Below are positions 52,896 through 62,085 of a stretch of DNA of 64,000 nucleotides, piece by piece. The translations under genes and the position numbers were made by a program. The notes under the pieces were generated by a model. It was given only the letters and a program-made list of their open reading frames with translations, did not search any database and was not told the origin of the DNA. The number at the start of each line of letters is the position of its first letter. Positions within the stretch are counted from its first letter, which is position 1. Source of the stretch: CAJXSD01 sp964633145 (lineage in GTDB: Bacteria > Pseudomonadota > Alphaproteobacteria > Rhodobacterales > Rhodobacteraceae); contig CAZWFE010000007.1 of NCBI GenBank assembly GCA_964633145.1, positions 9,906 through 73,905 of the forward strand, read 5' to 3'.

Positions 52896-54815
52896 ACCCT
52901 GCAACATCTGACTAAAGGGTTTGGGCAAGGGGTCCAACCCCAGACGTGCGCGGTAAATCGGCAAGCTTTCAGTGACGCGCATCACATAGTTGCGCGTTTC
53001 GGTGAACGGGATCATTTCCACCCAATCTATGATATCGATGTTGCGCCCGCGCGGATCACCCAATTTGGCCGACCACCGTTCGGCCCGCGTCGGACCCGCG
53101 TTATAGGCAATCGACATCAGTACAGGATTACCCCCGAACCGTTCACCCAGTTCCGCCAGATAGGCATTGCCAAGACGCGCGTTATACACCCAGTCTTGGC
53201 GCAGTTGTTCGGCGGAATAGGAAACACCCACCTTGCCCGCCATTTCTTGGGCCGTTTTGGGCATCAGTTGCATCAACCCCATCGCCCCCACGGGCGAGAC
53301 CACCAGATGATCAAATTCGCTTTCGCGGCGTGCGATGGCCAATGACAATTCAGGCGGCACATTCGTTTTTTGTTTAATCATGGGATGCAACGCAAAATAG
53401 GGGCGCGGGATATTGGTACCCATACTGGCGGCCCGTTTACCCAACATCACCAAGACATGGGGGCGCTGTGCCTCTTCTAAAAAATCGGTCAGGCGCAGTG
53501 TGTCGGTTTCATCCAGCGTTTCGGCCAGATGGGTTAAAAACCGTTCACCCAATGGCAATTGATCGGCTGCAAACAGCAATACGGCCGCTTGGAACACTGA
53601 TCCATCCAAAAATTCAGCCTGACGCCAATCGGGCAAATCCGACCATTCCGTAAATTCAGGGCCAAAGGTTTGGCCGACCCGCTCGGCGGCCAAAATGCCA
53701 TAGTAACTTGTTTGATGCTGTGCTCCGCGTGCATAGGCGTCGCGCGCCTCACTGGTACGATTTAATGCCTCTAATGCGCGGCCCTGCCAATAATATCCAC
53801 GACCCAAGGAAATAGGCGTATCAACTGCGGTCAAAAACCGGGAAAAATGATCAAGCGCAACCTTGGGTTTATTCAGCTTGCGTAACGCGATAAACCCAGC
53901 CAACCATTCAAAGGTCGCGAAATCATCCCCTTGGGACAAATGATGACTACGAATAAGATCATAGGCATTGCTGAATTTACCATCCCAAATCATATCCCGA
54001 ACGATCCGTTCACGCGAATTTGCCCATGCCTGCGGCGTGCCCAATTTGATTGCAGATTTGGATTGTTCGCCCAGCAGCGCAACGGCGCTATCACGCAACC
54101 CAGCGCGCAATCGCCATTCAAATCGCGCATGCGCCAAAACCGGTTCGCTGCGTAAATTCGCGGGGACTGCCGCGATCAATGGATCAACACCTTCGGATTT
54201 GGTGCGCAGGCCGACCCGCGCTTTGGCCAAGGCGAGATGACCGGCATCCAACAAAGGGTACATCTGTTCAACTGCGCCGTGTTCATCGCGCCACATCAAT
54301 GCCATCGCGCGCGGCACATGCAGTTCTTTGATCCATGGACCAAACTCGGCAACATAGCGATCCTGCAGCTCTTGTGACATCACAGCGTCGACCCAGATAT
54401 TTTGCACAATCAGACGCGCTTTGTCTGTTTGGCCGCGTTGCTTTAATACCCGCGCATAGTGATATGCCCCCTCGGCGGTTTGGGGCAGGTCATTTGCAAA
54501 AAATGTTAGGATTTGTTCCGCAGTCGCCTGATCAAAGGTCGGTTCGCTGCGTTTACGCAGATAGGGCAAACCGGGCCAGTCACCGTTACGCGCCAGAAAA
54601 TTGATCGCCTCGGCTGGGGTGCCTTGGCCTGCGCGCAGTTTAGTCCAAACGACAACATCCAAGGCGGGCTGCCCATCTTGGATAGCCAGATCTTGCGCCA
54701 CGGCCCAGTTTTTTGCGCGCATTTCATCAAACGCCATCGCCAATGGTCGACGTGCGTCTTGGGCGGCAACAGTCGAACAAATAAAAATAAGAATTGTACT
54801 AAATAAACGTAACAT
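52869..54815 (-). CDS. Soluble lytic murein transglycosylase (Slt-like)
   Basis: This 648-residue periplasmic enzyme cleaves the MurNAc-GlcNAc bond of peptidoglycan, leaving 1,6-anhydroMurNAc. I use ATG 54815, where the signal peptide begins (LRLFSTILIFICSTVAA); the frame extends to a TTG at 54836. The long N-half is an alpha-superhelix with TPR-like helix pairs. The C-terminal lysozyme-like domain has the catalytic Glu in ARRESEFDHLVVSPVGAMGLMQLMPKTA and YNARLGNAYLAELGERFGGN plus IAYNAGPTRAERW. Confidence 0.92.
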   Translation of the reverse strand: MLRLFSTILIFICSTVAAQDARRPLAMAFDEMRAKNWAVAQDLAIQDGQPALDVVVWTKLRAGQGTPAEAINFLARNGDWPGLPYLRKRSEPTFDQATAEQILTFFANDLPQTAEGAYHYARVLKQRGQTDKARLIVQNIWVDAVMSQELQDRYVAEFGPWIKELHVPRAMALMWRDEHGAVEQMYPLLDAGHLALAKARVGLRTKSEGVDPLIAAVPANLRSEPVLAHARFEWRLRAGLRDSAVALLGEQSKSAIKLGTPQAWANSRERIVRDMIWDGKFSNAYDLIRSHHLSQGDDFATFEWLAGFIALRKLNKPKVALDHFSRFLTAVDTPISLGRGYYWQGRALEALNRTSEARDAYARGAQHQTSYYGILAAERVGQTFGPEFTEWSDLPDWRQAEFLDGSVFQAAVLLFAADQLPLGERFLTHLAETLDETDTLRLTDFLEEAQRPHVLVMLGKRAASMGTNIPRPYFALHPMIKQKTNVPPELSLAIARRESEFDHLVVSPVGAMGLMQLMPKTAQEMAGKVGVSYSAEQLRQDWVYNARLGNAYLAELGERFGGNPVLMSIAYNAGPTRAERWSAKLGDPRGRNIDIIDWVEMIPFTETRNYVMRVTESLPIYRARLGLDPLPKPFSQMLQGSSLKPFAP

Positions 54816-54955
54816 GGCTTGCAATTTTGCTTTCAACGCGTGATAGGGTGTGGACAGCTTAGACCAGCTGCGCGCGATCGGAAACCAACATTATGGTGAT
54901 CGGCGAAATGGTGATCATCCGGGCCCCTGCCCGCCAAAATTAGAAAGGACGTGTC

Positions 54956-55828
54956 ATGTTAAAAGGCTCTATGCCAGCTTTGGTCACGCCGTTCAAAGAC
55001 GGCGCTATGGATCTGGACACATTGAAGAAGTTGGTCGAATGGCACATCGACCAAGGCAGCCATGGGTTGGTTCCCGTTGGCACCACAGGCGAAAGCCCGA
55101 CGCTAAGCTATGAAGAACACGAATTGGTCGTGTCCGAAGTGGTCAAGGCGGCCGCCGGTCGCATTCCTGTTGTGGCGGGTGCTGGATCGAATAATACATC
55201 CGAATCCCTGCATTTCATGCAACACGCCAAATCTGTTGGCGCAACGGCGGCCTTGGTTGTGACCCCCTATTACAACAAACCGACCCAAGCCGGTTTGATT
55301 GCCCATTTCACCGCGCTGCATGATGCGGTTGATTTGCCCATCGTGATTTATAATATCCCCGGTCGTTCTGTGGTCGATATGACGCCCGACACCATGGGCG
55401 AATTGGCAAAACTGCCCCGTATTATCGGGGTCAAGGATGCAACAGGGGATTTGGCCCGCGTCTGCGCACAGCGGATCACATGCGGCCCCGATTTCCTGCA
55501 AATTTCTGGCGAAGATGCGACAGCGCATGGGTTTAACGCCCAAGGCGGCATTGGCTGCATTTCAGTGACTGCGAATGTGGCACCGGCGCTGTTGTCACAA
55601 ATGCAATCTGCGACGCTGGCGGGTGATTACAAAACCGCGCTGGACATTCAGGATCGGTTGATGCCCCTGCATCAGGCCATTTTCACTGAACCAGGTTTGG
55701 TGGGTGTCAAATATGCAATGTCGCTGCTGGGTCTATGTGCCCCTGACGTGCGCCTGCCCCTGACGCCACTGACCGAGCCGACCAAAGACAAAATTCAGGC
55801 AGCAATGCGCCACGCCGGCCTGTTGTAA
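54956..55828 (+). CDS. dapA: 4-hydroxy-tetrahydrodipicolinate synthase
   Basis: DapA (290 residues) condenses pyruvate with aspartate semialdehyde in lysine and diaminopimelate synthesis. GTTGESPTLSYEEH binds pyruvate, YNIPGRSVVDM holds the catalytic Tyr, and the Schiff-base Lys is in IIGVKDATGD (about residue 161). AGAAAGGACG precedes the start. Confidence 0.97.
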   Translation: MLKGSMPALVTPFKDGAMDLDTLKKLVEWHIDQGSHGLVPVGTTGESPTLSYEEHELVVSEVVKAAAGRIPVVAGAGSNNTSESLHFMQHAKSVGATAALVVTPYYNKPTQAGLIAHFTALHDAVDLPIVIYNIPGRSVVDMTPDTMGELAKLPRIIGVKDATGDLARVCAQRITCGPDFLQISGEDATAHGFNAQGGIGCISVTANVAPALLSQMQSATLAGDYKTALDIQDRLMPLHQAIFTEPGLVGVKYAMSLLGLCAPDVRLPLTPLTEPTKDKIQAAMRHAGLL

Positions 55829-55850
55829 GAATTTGTGATCCATTAAATGA

Positions 55851-55881
55851 AAAACCGCGACCTATGCGTCGCGGTTTTTTT
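55851..55881 (+). terminator. Terminator of dapA (bidirectional with puuD)
   Basis: A perfect 11-base stem AAAACCGCGAC / GTCGCGGTTTT with a six-base loop is followed by a T run. It starts 22 bases past the dapA stop and touches the puuD 3' end at 55880, so it can serve both strands. Confidence 0.92.
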
Positions 55882-57130
55882 ATTTCAGCGCCAAACTAAG
55901 TGGCATGTCATCCATTGCATTGCGGTACCAATCCACGATGATTTGACGTTCTTCATCCTCCATCCATGTCACATTTGCGGGTGGCATGGCATGGGTTACG
56001 CCCGATTGCAGGTATATCTGTTTCGCATAGGCGGTGATGTCATAGGTATTTTCCAAATGCACGTTTTTGGGCGCGCGACGGATCCCGTCGTAGACGGGTT
56101 CAGACATATGGCACATCGAACAGCGGCCCAAAATGATGTCTTGGGCATCTTCAAATCCTTGGGCGGCGGCAAAAATTTGTTGCCGCTCGCTTAGGCTTGC
56201 ATCCTCGGTATTATGATTTTGCAAGGGGTTCGTAGAAATCCACATAATCAAGAGGAACAAAATCGCTGTGACCGCCCAGGTCCATGTCGGATTGCCCGCA
56301 CGCGCATGTTTCGTGTTGAAATAATGACGGATGGTCACGCCCATCAAAAACACCAGCCCCGCAATCACCCAGTTATATTCCGATGCAAAGGCCAAAGGAT
56401 AGTGATTGGACAGCATCAGGAAAATCACCGGCAAGGTCAGGTAATTGTTATGCGTTGACCGCAGTTTCGCGATTTTGCCGTATTTGGGATCAGGCGCGCG
56501 CCCAGCCATCAAATCGGCCACAACAATTTTTTGGTTGGGAATGATGATAAAGAACACATTGGCCGACATAATCGTTGCTGTAAATGCACCCAAATGCAGC
56601 AGCGTCGCGCGACCTGTGAAAATCTGGTTATATCCCCAGCCCATCACCACCAACAAAACAAACAGGATAACCATCAGCACCGTTGGGTGATCTTTGGGAC
56701 CGTGTTTGCACAGCATGTCATAAACAATCCAGCCAATTGCCAGCGATCCAGCGGAAATCAAAATCCCCTGCCACAGGGCCAATTCCGCCTTGTTCTGGTC
56801 GATCAGATACAATTCACCGCCTGCCCAGTACACAACCGCCAAGAGCGCCGCACCTGATAGCCATGTGGCATAGCTTTCCCATTTGAACCACGTCAGATGT
56901 TCGGGCATCTGTTCGGGGGCCACCAGATATTTGCGAATGTGGTAAAACCCACCGCCATGGACCTGCCATTCTTCGCCATGCGCACCCACTGGCAGATCGG
57001 GAACCTTGCGCAGGCCCAAATCAAGCGCGATAAAATAAAATGAGGATCCGATCCAAGCAATGGCTGTAATGACGTGCAACCACCGCACGGCAAACGCCAA
57101 CCAATCCCACATGACAACCAATTCTGACAT
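55880..57130 (-). CDS. puuD: Membrane urate hydroxylase PuuD with cytochrome c domain
   Basis: PuuD (416 residues) oxidises urate to 5-hydroxyisourate and passes electrons to a fused cytochrome c. ATG 57130 follows AGGGAAA. The N-terminal part has about eight helices (WLHVITAIAWIGSSFYFIALDLGL; NWVIAGLVFLMGVTIRHYFNTKH), and the C-terminal 100 residues carry CSMCH (about 330) and a Met-containing THAMPPANVTWM. It lies downstream of urtA, both on the minus strand. Confidence 0.92.
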   Translation of the reverse strand: MSELVVMWDWLAFAVRWLHVITAIAWIGSSFYFIALDLGLRKVPDLPVGAHGEEWQVHGGGFYHIRKYLVAPEQMPEHLTWFKWESYATWLSGAALLAVVYWAGGELYLIDQNKAELALWQGILISAGSLAIGWIVYDMLCKHGPKDHPTVLMVILFVLLVVMGWGYNQIFTGRATLLHLGAFTATIMSANVFFIIIPNQKIVVADLMAGRAPDPKYGKIAKLRSTHNNYLTLPVIFLMLSNHYPLAFASEYNWVIAGLVFLMGVTIRHYFNTKHARAGNPTWTWAVTAILFLLIMWISTNPLQNHNTEDASLSERQQIFAAAQGFEDAQDIILGRCSMCHMSEPVYDGIRRAPKNVHLENTYDITAYAKQIYLQSGVTHAMPPANVTWMEDEERQIIVDWYRNAMDDMPLSLALK

Positions 57131-57255
57131 AGCATTTCCCTGACATTGTGATGAAACCAACTGATCTCAGCAGTATGACAAAACAGTAGCGAAAGATAAT
57201 TTATATGAAAAGTTTGACAGAGCTGTAGGTTTTTCAAATTTTACAATATAATAAA

Positions 57256-57279
57256 AAACGGCGACCAAGGCCGCCGTTT
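57256..57279 (-). terminator. Terminator of urtA
   Basis: An eight-base stem AAACGGCG / CGCCGTTT with an eight-base loop lies 20 bases beyond the urtA stop. On the minus strand it is followed by TTTTATTATA. Confidence 0.85.
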
Positions 57280-57298
57280 CCCAAAATTCTAGTTCACA

Positions 57299-58573
57299 TT
57301 AGTAATCAGATTTGATCTGAACACAGGTGTTTGTTGTGGTGTCGTATTTACCGCACTGCAGATTTTTCCAATCTGATTTCAGTTTTGCCGATGCGGGCAA
57401 GAAATCGGTCCATGCATCACCGTTCACTTCGGATGTTTGTGAAACGATATCAAACTGACCCATGTCGTTGATTTCACCAATCAAAACAGGTTTCGCAAGG
57501 TGGTGGTTTGGCAACATAACCGAGGTGCCGCCTGTCAGGTTGGGGAAGGTTTGACCATACATCGCCTGACGCACAGCGTCGACGTCTGTTGTACCGGCTT
57601 GCTCAACCGCGTTTACCCACATGTTGAAACCGATATAGTGGGCCTCCATCGGGTCGTTTGTGACGCGTTCCAGACCCATACGGTCTTTCCATTTTTTCAC
57701 CCATTCGGTGTTGGCAGGGGTATCAGCTGACTGGAAATAGTTCCACGCCGCCAAGTGGCCCACCAAATCGGCGGTATCCAATGTGGACAGCTCTTCTTCG
57801 CCCACAGAAAAGGCAACGACGGGAATGTCAAATGGCATCACGCCCGCATTGGCCAATTCTTCGTAAAAACCGATATTTGCATCGCCGTTGATGGTGGAAA
57901 TAACACCAACCTTGGACCCATCCGCACCCAGATCAACAACCTGCTGCACGATGTCAGCCCAGTCACTGTTACCAAAGGGCGTATAGTTCACCAAGATTGA
58001 ATCGTCAGAAATACCTTTGGATTTCAGATAAGATTCAAGGATCGCGTTTGTTGTTTGGGGATAGATATAGTCTGTTCCCAACAGCGCGAATTTTTCAACG
58101 CCCAAATCATTTAGGAAATAATCCGTCGCAGGAATCGCCTGTTGGTTTGGCGCAGCACCGGTGTAAAATACGTTTTTCGAACTTTCTTCGCCTTCGTACT
58201 GAACAGGGTAAAACAGCAGGCCGTTCAGTTCTTCTACGACTGGCAATACATTTTTACGCGAAACAGATGTCCAGCATCCAAACATTGCAGCAACATCATG
58301 CTGTGTCAGCAATTCGCGTGCTTTGGTTCCAAATGTCGGCCAATCAGAAGCAGGGTCCACAACCACAGCTTCAAGCTGCTTGCCCAAAACACCACCTTTG
58401 GCGTTCTGCTCTTCGATCAGCATCAACATTGTGTCTTTCAATGTTGTTTCTGAAATTGCCATCGTTCCCGACAACGAATGCAAAATACCAACTTTGATGG
58501 TTTCAGCCATTGCTGTCACACCAGAAGTTGCCGCAATAACCGCACCAAAAACGGTTGACTTAATAATATTCAT
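57299..58573 (-). CDS. urtA: Urea-type ABC transporter substrate-binding protein UrtA
   Basis: This 424-residue periplasmic protein has a signal peptide (VFGAVIAATSGVTAMA, cut near 23) and mature start ETIKVGILHSLSGTMAISE. MFGCWTSVSRKNVLPVVEE, YPVQYEGEESSKNVFYTGAAPNQQ and NDPMEAHYIGFNMWVNAVEQAGT are diagnostic of the urea/short-chain amide UrtA/FmdD branch. Strong AAGGAGG lies before the ATG. No urtBCDE genes are in the window: the next gene on the left is puuD and a terminator separates them. Confidence 0.9.
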   Translation of the reverse strand: MNIIKSTVFGAVIAATSGVTAMAETIKVGILHSLSGTMAISETTLKDTMLMLIEEQNAKGGVLGKQLEAVVVDPASDWPTFGTKARELLTQHDVAAMFGCWTSVSRKNVLPVVEELNGLLFYPVQYEGEESSKNVFYTGAAPNQQAIPATDYFLNDLGVEKFALLGTDYIYPQTTNAILESYLKSKGISDDSILVNYTPFGNSDWADIVQQVVDLGADGSKVGVISTINGDANIGFYEELANAGVMPFDIPVVAFSVGEEELSTLDTADLVGHLAAWNYFQSADTPANTEWVKKWKDRMGLERVTNDPMEAHYIGFNMWVNAVEQAGTTDVDAVRQAMYGQTFPNLTGGTSVMLPNHHLAKPVLIGEINDMGQFDIVSQTSEVNGDAWTDFLPASAKLKSDWKNLQCGKYDTTTNTCVQIKSDY

Positions 58574-58781
58574 AGATCCTCCTTGCTACCTCGGTTCGCT
58601 GGCAGCAATCTGGTAAACATACAGGGTTCAAACACCAAGCGTGTGCCACACGGTGTTACCTATAGGGATCGGCACATTGCCAAGGCAGGTTAGGGGGCTG
58701 TGTGAAATTGACCAAGAAATAAAGGACAGTGCCCTATCAGGCTGGATAGTATGCCTGTTCGAATGGTATATTCCATATAAT

Positions 58782-58807
58782 AAAAACCCGCCTGACAGCG
58801 GGTTTTT
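58782..58807 (-). terminator. Terminator of the outer-membrane protein gene
   Basis: A ten-base stem AAAAACCCGC / GCGGGTTTTT with a six-base loop (CTGACA on the plus strand) lies 18 bases beyond the stop. On the minus strand it is followed by TATTATATGG after its own T tract. Confidence 0.88.
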
Positions 58808-58825
58808 AATAACGATTAATACTGA

Positions 58826-59461
58826 TTAGAAACGATAGTTCACGCCAAATGCAATATAGGGAATAGCTGGAATTTTATCCAATTCATCCTGAACGTCGGC
58901 GATTTCTTTGTTCAGGTCGACTTGGTCGATCCCCTCACTGCCGCTGGCCGTCGCCTTAAGCCCACTGACAATCGCGCCCAAATCTGCATTTACGGACCAA
59001 CCATTTGCGAATTGCCAATCATATCCAACCGATAACATAGGGGCAACTTTGCGTTTGAATTTAACAGAGCCATCAATGGTACCTGTTACATAGTCATTGT
59101 CACCGATGGTTGTTGCGGATGTGATGGTTGAAGTTGCGGTGATCGAGGTATCAGATGCAAAAACACCACCGCTAAACCGCCAGCCGCTAGCAAACGGATG
59201 ATAATCAATCAATGCGCCAAAACCACCTAGCTTTGCCTTGATGTCGTAATCAACGTCGCCTTGGGTTTCGTTGAAATCCTGCGATAGCCCGCCCGCATAA
59301 AACCCGCGAAATGACATTGATTGAGAATAGGGATAGACCAGTTCCAATTCTGCACCCATGGTGGATGCACCCAAACCGACGCCCAATTTTGCATCCTGCG
59401 CCTGTGCCGCAAATGGTGCGGCAGCCAGAACAAGAGGGACAATTTTTAACATGATACTCAT
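58826..59461 (-). CDS. Outer-membrane beta-barrel protein
   Basis: The 211-residue protein has a signal peptide (LKIVPLVLAAAPFAAQAQ, cut near 22) and alternating beta-strand patterns such as MSFRGFYAGGLSQDF, GWRFSGGVFASDTSI and PMLSVGYDWQFANGWSVNADLGAIV. It ends with IAFGVNYRF; a terminal Phe is the BAM-recognised signal of outer-membrane proteins. It resembles eight-stranded opacity/OmpW-like barrels. AGGAG lies 6 bases before the ATG. Function is unknown. Confidence 0.85.
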   Translation of the reverse strand: MSIMLKIVPLVLAAAPFAAQAQDAKLGVGLGASTMGAELELVYPYSQSMSFRGFYAGGLSQDFNETQGDVDYDIKAKLGGFGALIDYHPFASGWRFSGGVFASDTSITATSTITSATTIGDNDYVTGTIDGSVKFKRKVAPMLSVGYDWQFANGWSVNADLGAIVSGLKATASGSEGIDQVDLNKEIADVQDELDKIPAIPYIAFGVNYRF

Positions 59462-59477
59462 TACAAACTCCTAAAAC

Positions 59478-59510
59478 AAAAATACCCTTAGCACGCTAAG
59501 GGTATTTTTT
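59478..59510 (-). terminator. Terminator of pnp
   Basis: A perfect 12-base stem AATACCCTTAGC / GCTAAGGGTATT with a two-base loop, flanked by A and T runs, begins 22 bases beyond the pnp stop. Its symmetry means it can also act in the plus direction. Confidence 0.9.
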
Positions 59511-59527
59511 CAGATGTACAGGGGAAC

Positions 59528-61669
59528 TTATTCTTCCGCTGCTTCTTTTTTCTCTTCGACGATTTCTTCGCCGGTTTCTTGGTCGACGACCTTCATGGAC
59601 AGACGTACTTTGCCACGGTCATCGAACCCTAGCAATTTCACCTTGACCTCTTGACCCTCTTTCAAGGCATCAGATGGGTGATTTAGACGTTTGTTCATGA
59701 TCTGGCTGACGTGCACCAAACCGTCGCGCTTGCCAAAGAAATTGACAAAGGCACCGAAATCAACAACTTTGACAACCTTACCGGTATAGATGCTGCCAAC
59801 TTCAGGCTCGGCCACGATGGCATAGATCATTTCATATGCCTTTTTGATGGATTCCCCATCAGGTGACGCAATTTTGATGGTGCCATCATCGCTGATGTCA
59901 ACTTTCGCACCAGATGTTTCCACGATTTCACGGATGACTTTACCGCCTGAACCAATCACCTCGCGGATTTTGTCGGTCGGAACCTGCATCGTTTCGATAC
60001 GTGGGGCGTGAACGCTGAATTCAGAAGCTTCTGTCAAAGACTTCGACATTTCACCCAAGATATGCATGCGACCCTCTTTGGCCTGTGCCAAAGCGTTTTT
60101 CATGATTTCAGGTGTGATACCGGCAACTTTGATATCCATTTGCAGCGATGTGATACCGTTTTCGGTACCGGCCACTTTGAAATCCATGTCGCCTAGGTGA
60201 TCTTCGTCACCCAAGATATCAGTCAAAATCGCATAGGATCCATCATCCTCTAGGATCAGACCCATCGCAACGCCGGCAACAGGTGCCTTTAGCGGAACGC
60301 CCGCATCCATCATCGACAGTGATCCACCACAAACAGACGCCATGGATGACGAACCGTTCGATTCAGTGATTTCTGACACAACACGAACTGTATACGGGAA
60401 ATCCGTTGCAGCAGGCAAAACAGCCTGCAACGCGCGCCATGCCAGTTTACCGTGTCCAATTTCACGGCGACCAGGGGAACCAACGCGGCCAACTTCGCCC
60501 ACGGAATAGGGTGGGAAGTTATAGTGCAGCATAAAGTTCGAACGTGAATTGCCATGCAATGCGTCTATGATCTGTTCATCATCGCCTGTGCCCAATGTGG
60601 TCACAACCAAGCCTTGCGTTTCACCGCGTGTAAACAGCGCCGATCCGTGCGTACGTGGCAGCAAACCTGTTTCGCAAACGATTGGACGCACTTGGGTCGT
60701 CGAACGACCGTCGATACGCTTGCCAGTTTTGACAACGTCACCACGCAGGATAGACGCCTCTAGCTTCTTCATCGCGGACCCAAGGTTCGCGTCGGCCAGC
60801 TGCTCTTCGGTCAATGCCGCTTTGATCGCTTCACGGGCTGCAGACACGGCTGCAACGCGTGCCTGTTTGTCTGTCAGGGCAAAGGCTGCGCGCATTTGAT
60901 CTTCGCCAGCTGCTTTGATCGCAGCATAAAGATCAGAGTAGTCAGGCGCTTGGAAATTGAACGGCTCTTTTGCTGCGGCTTCGGCCAGATCAATGATCAA
61001 ATCGATGACAGGCTGGATTTGTTCATGTGCAAATGTCACCGCACCCAGCATTTCGTCTTCGGTCAGCTCATACGCTTCGGATTCGACCATCATCACAGCA
61101 TCTTTGGTACCGGCAACAACCAAGTCCAAACGCTGTTCAGGGTTAGAGCGCAGGTTATCCATATCCTCAACTTCGGGGTTCAGGATATATTCACCATCAA
61201 CGTAACCGACACGACAGCCCGCAACAGGACCCATGAATGGAACGCCAGAAATCGTCAATGCCGCAGAGGCAGCAATCATGGCAACCACATCTGGGTCGTT
61301 GACCAAGTCATGTGACAACACGGTACACATAACCAATACTTCGTGTTTGAAACCTTCGATAAACAACGGGCGCATCGGACGGTCGATCAAACGCGCTGTT
61401 AGGGTTTCTTTTTCAGTTGGGCGTGCTTCACGCTTAAAAAAACCGCCAGGAATTTTACCTGCGGCATAGTATTTTTCTTGGTAATGAACAGTCAGCGGGA
61501 AAAAATCCTGACCTTCTCTCATTTCTTTGGCAAATGTCACGTTCGCCATGACTGAGGTTTCACCCAATGTGGCAATCACTGTGCCATCAGCTTGGCGGGC
61601 GACTTTCCCAGTTTCCAGTGTCAGGGTCTCTTCGCCCCACTGGATTGATTTTTTAGTTACTTCAAACAT
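59528..61669 (-). CDS. pnp: Polyribonucleotide nucleotidyltransferase (PNPase)
   Basis: PNPase (713 residues) degrades RNA 3' to 5' by phosphorolysis. Two RNase PH domains are linked by a helical domain; GSPGRREIGHGKLAWRAL, VVSEITESNGSSSMASVCGGSLSMMDAGVP form the second active site. A KH domain (IREVIGSGGKVIREI, about 560) and an S1 domain (GSIYTGKVVKVVDFGAFVNFFGKRDGLVHVSQI, about 625) follow, then an acidic tail. ATG 61669 is preceded by AGGAAACG; the frame also opens at a TTG one codon earlier. Confidence 0.97.
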   Translation of the reverse strand: MFEVTKKSIQWGEETLTLETGKVARQADGTVIATLGETSVMANVTFAKEMREGQDFFPLTVHYQEKYYAAGKIPGGFFKREARPTEKETLTARLIDRPMRPLFIEGFKHEVLVMCTVLSHDLVNDPDVVAMIAASAALTISGVPFMGPVAGCRVGYVDGEYILNPEVEDMDNLRSNPEQRLDLVVAGTKDAVMMVESEAYELTEDEMLGAVTFAHEQIQPVIDLIIDLAEAAAKEPFNFQAPDYSDLYAAIKAAGEDQMRAAFALTDKQARVAAVSAAREAIKAALTEEQLADANLGSAMKKLEASILRGDVVKTGKRIDGRSTTQVRPIVCETGLLPRTHGSALFTRGETQGLVVTTLGTGDDEQIIDALHGNSRSNFMLHYNFPPYSVGEVGRVGSPGRREIGHGKLAWRALQAVLPAATDFPYTVRVVSEITESNGSSSMASVCGGSLSMMDAGVPLKAPVAGVAMGLILEDDGSYAILTDILGDEDHLGDMDFKVAGTENGITSLQMDIKVAGITPEIMKNALAQAKEGRMHILGEMSKSLTEASEFSVHAPRIETMQVPTDKIREVIGSGGKVIREIVETSGAKVDISDDGTIKIASPDGESIKKAYEMIYAIVAEPEVGSIYTGKVVKVVDFGAFVNFFGKRDGLVHVSQIMNKRLNHPSDALKEGQEVKVKLLGFDDRGKVRLSMKVVDQETGEEIVEEKKEAAEE

Positions 61670-61800
61670 CAACGTTTCCTATATCGGCATAAATGGCCAT
61701 TAACGTAGGGGGCGGATTCCCCCTGACCCGGTATCTTGTATTTCGGGCGCTGGGTCCGGGCGCCTGATCTCAGATTGTGGGCGTATAGCCCAGATCGATG
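61670..61800 (-). promoter_or_regulatory. Structured 5' leader of pnp
   Basis: Three stems lie upstream of pnp: TGGGC-GTATA-GCCCA (61778-61792), GGCGC/GCGCC (61746-61764) and GGGGG/CCCCC (61708-61723). In enterobacteria PNPase represses itself through a leader stem cut by RNase III. Similar control is plausible here but unproven. Confidence 0.45.
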
Positions 61801-62085
61801 CAAATTGAAAGCATTGTTATTGTCGCGACCATCGCTGGTATCTGTCCCCCCTGCACAAAGTATTTCGGCAAAATGAAAGATGTTTTTCCGCGTCAAGTGC
61901 GCGACATCATACACCGAAATATAATTTTGAATTACGCAATTGATAACGCCAGACTTTTTCAAAAGCTCAGGCCAACAATAGTCACTATGATTAAATTTTT
62001 AAAAAAATGAGTACTCTGACCGTTTAGATAACAAGCACAGGTCAGATATGTTTTTGTGCAATGCAATTTTATACGCGAGGTCCCG
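61801..62085. other. AT-rich intergenic region between pnp and the globin gene
   Basis: No coding sequence is supported here, and rpsO, the usual neighbour of pnp, is absent from its upstream side. An inverted repeat TCTGACC / GGTCAGA with an 18-base spacer (62015-62046) lies 40 bases before the globin start and may be an operator. The segment is richer in A and T than the rest of the window. Confidence 0.4.

Noticed and set aside
58628..58645. Sigma-54-like TGGCAC sequence upstream of urtA
   Set aside because: On the minus strand TGGCAC is followed by CTTGG at the wrong spacing for the -12 GC element.
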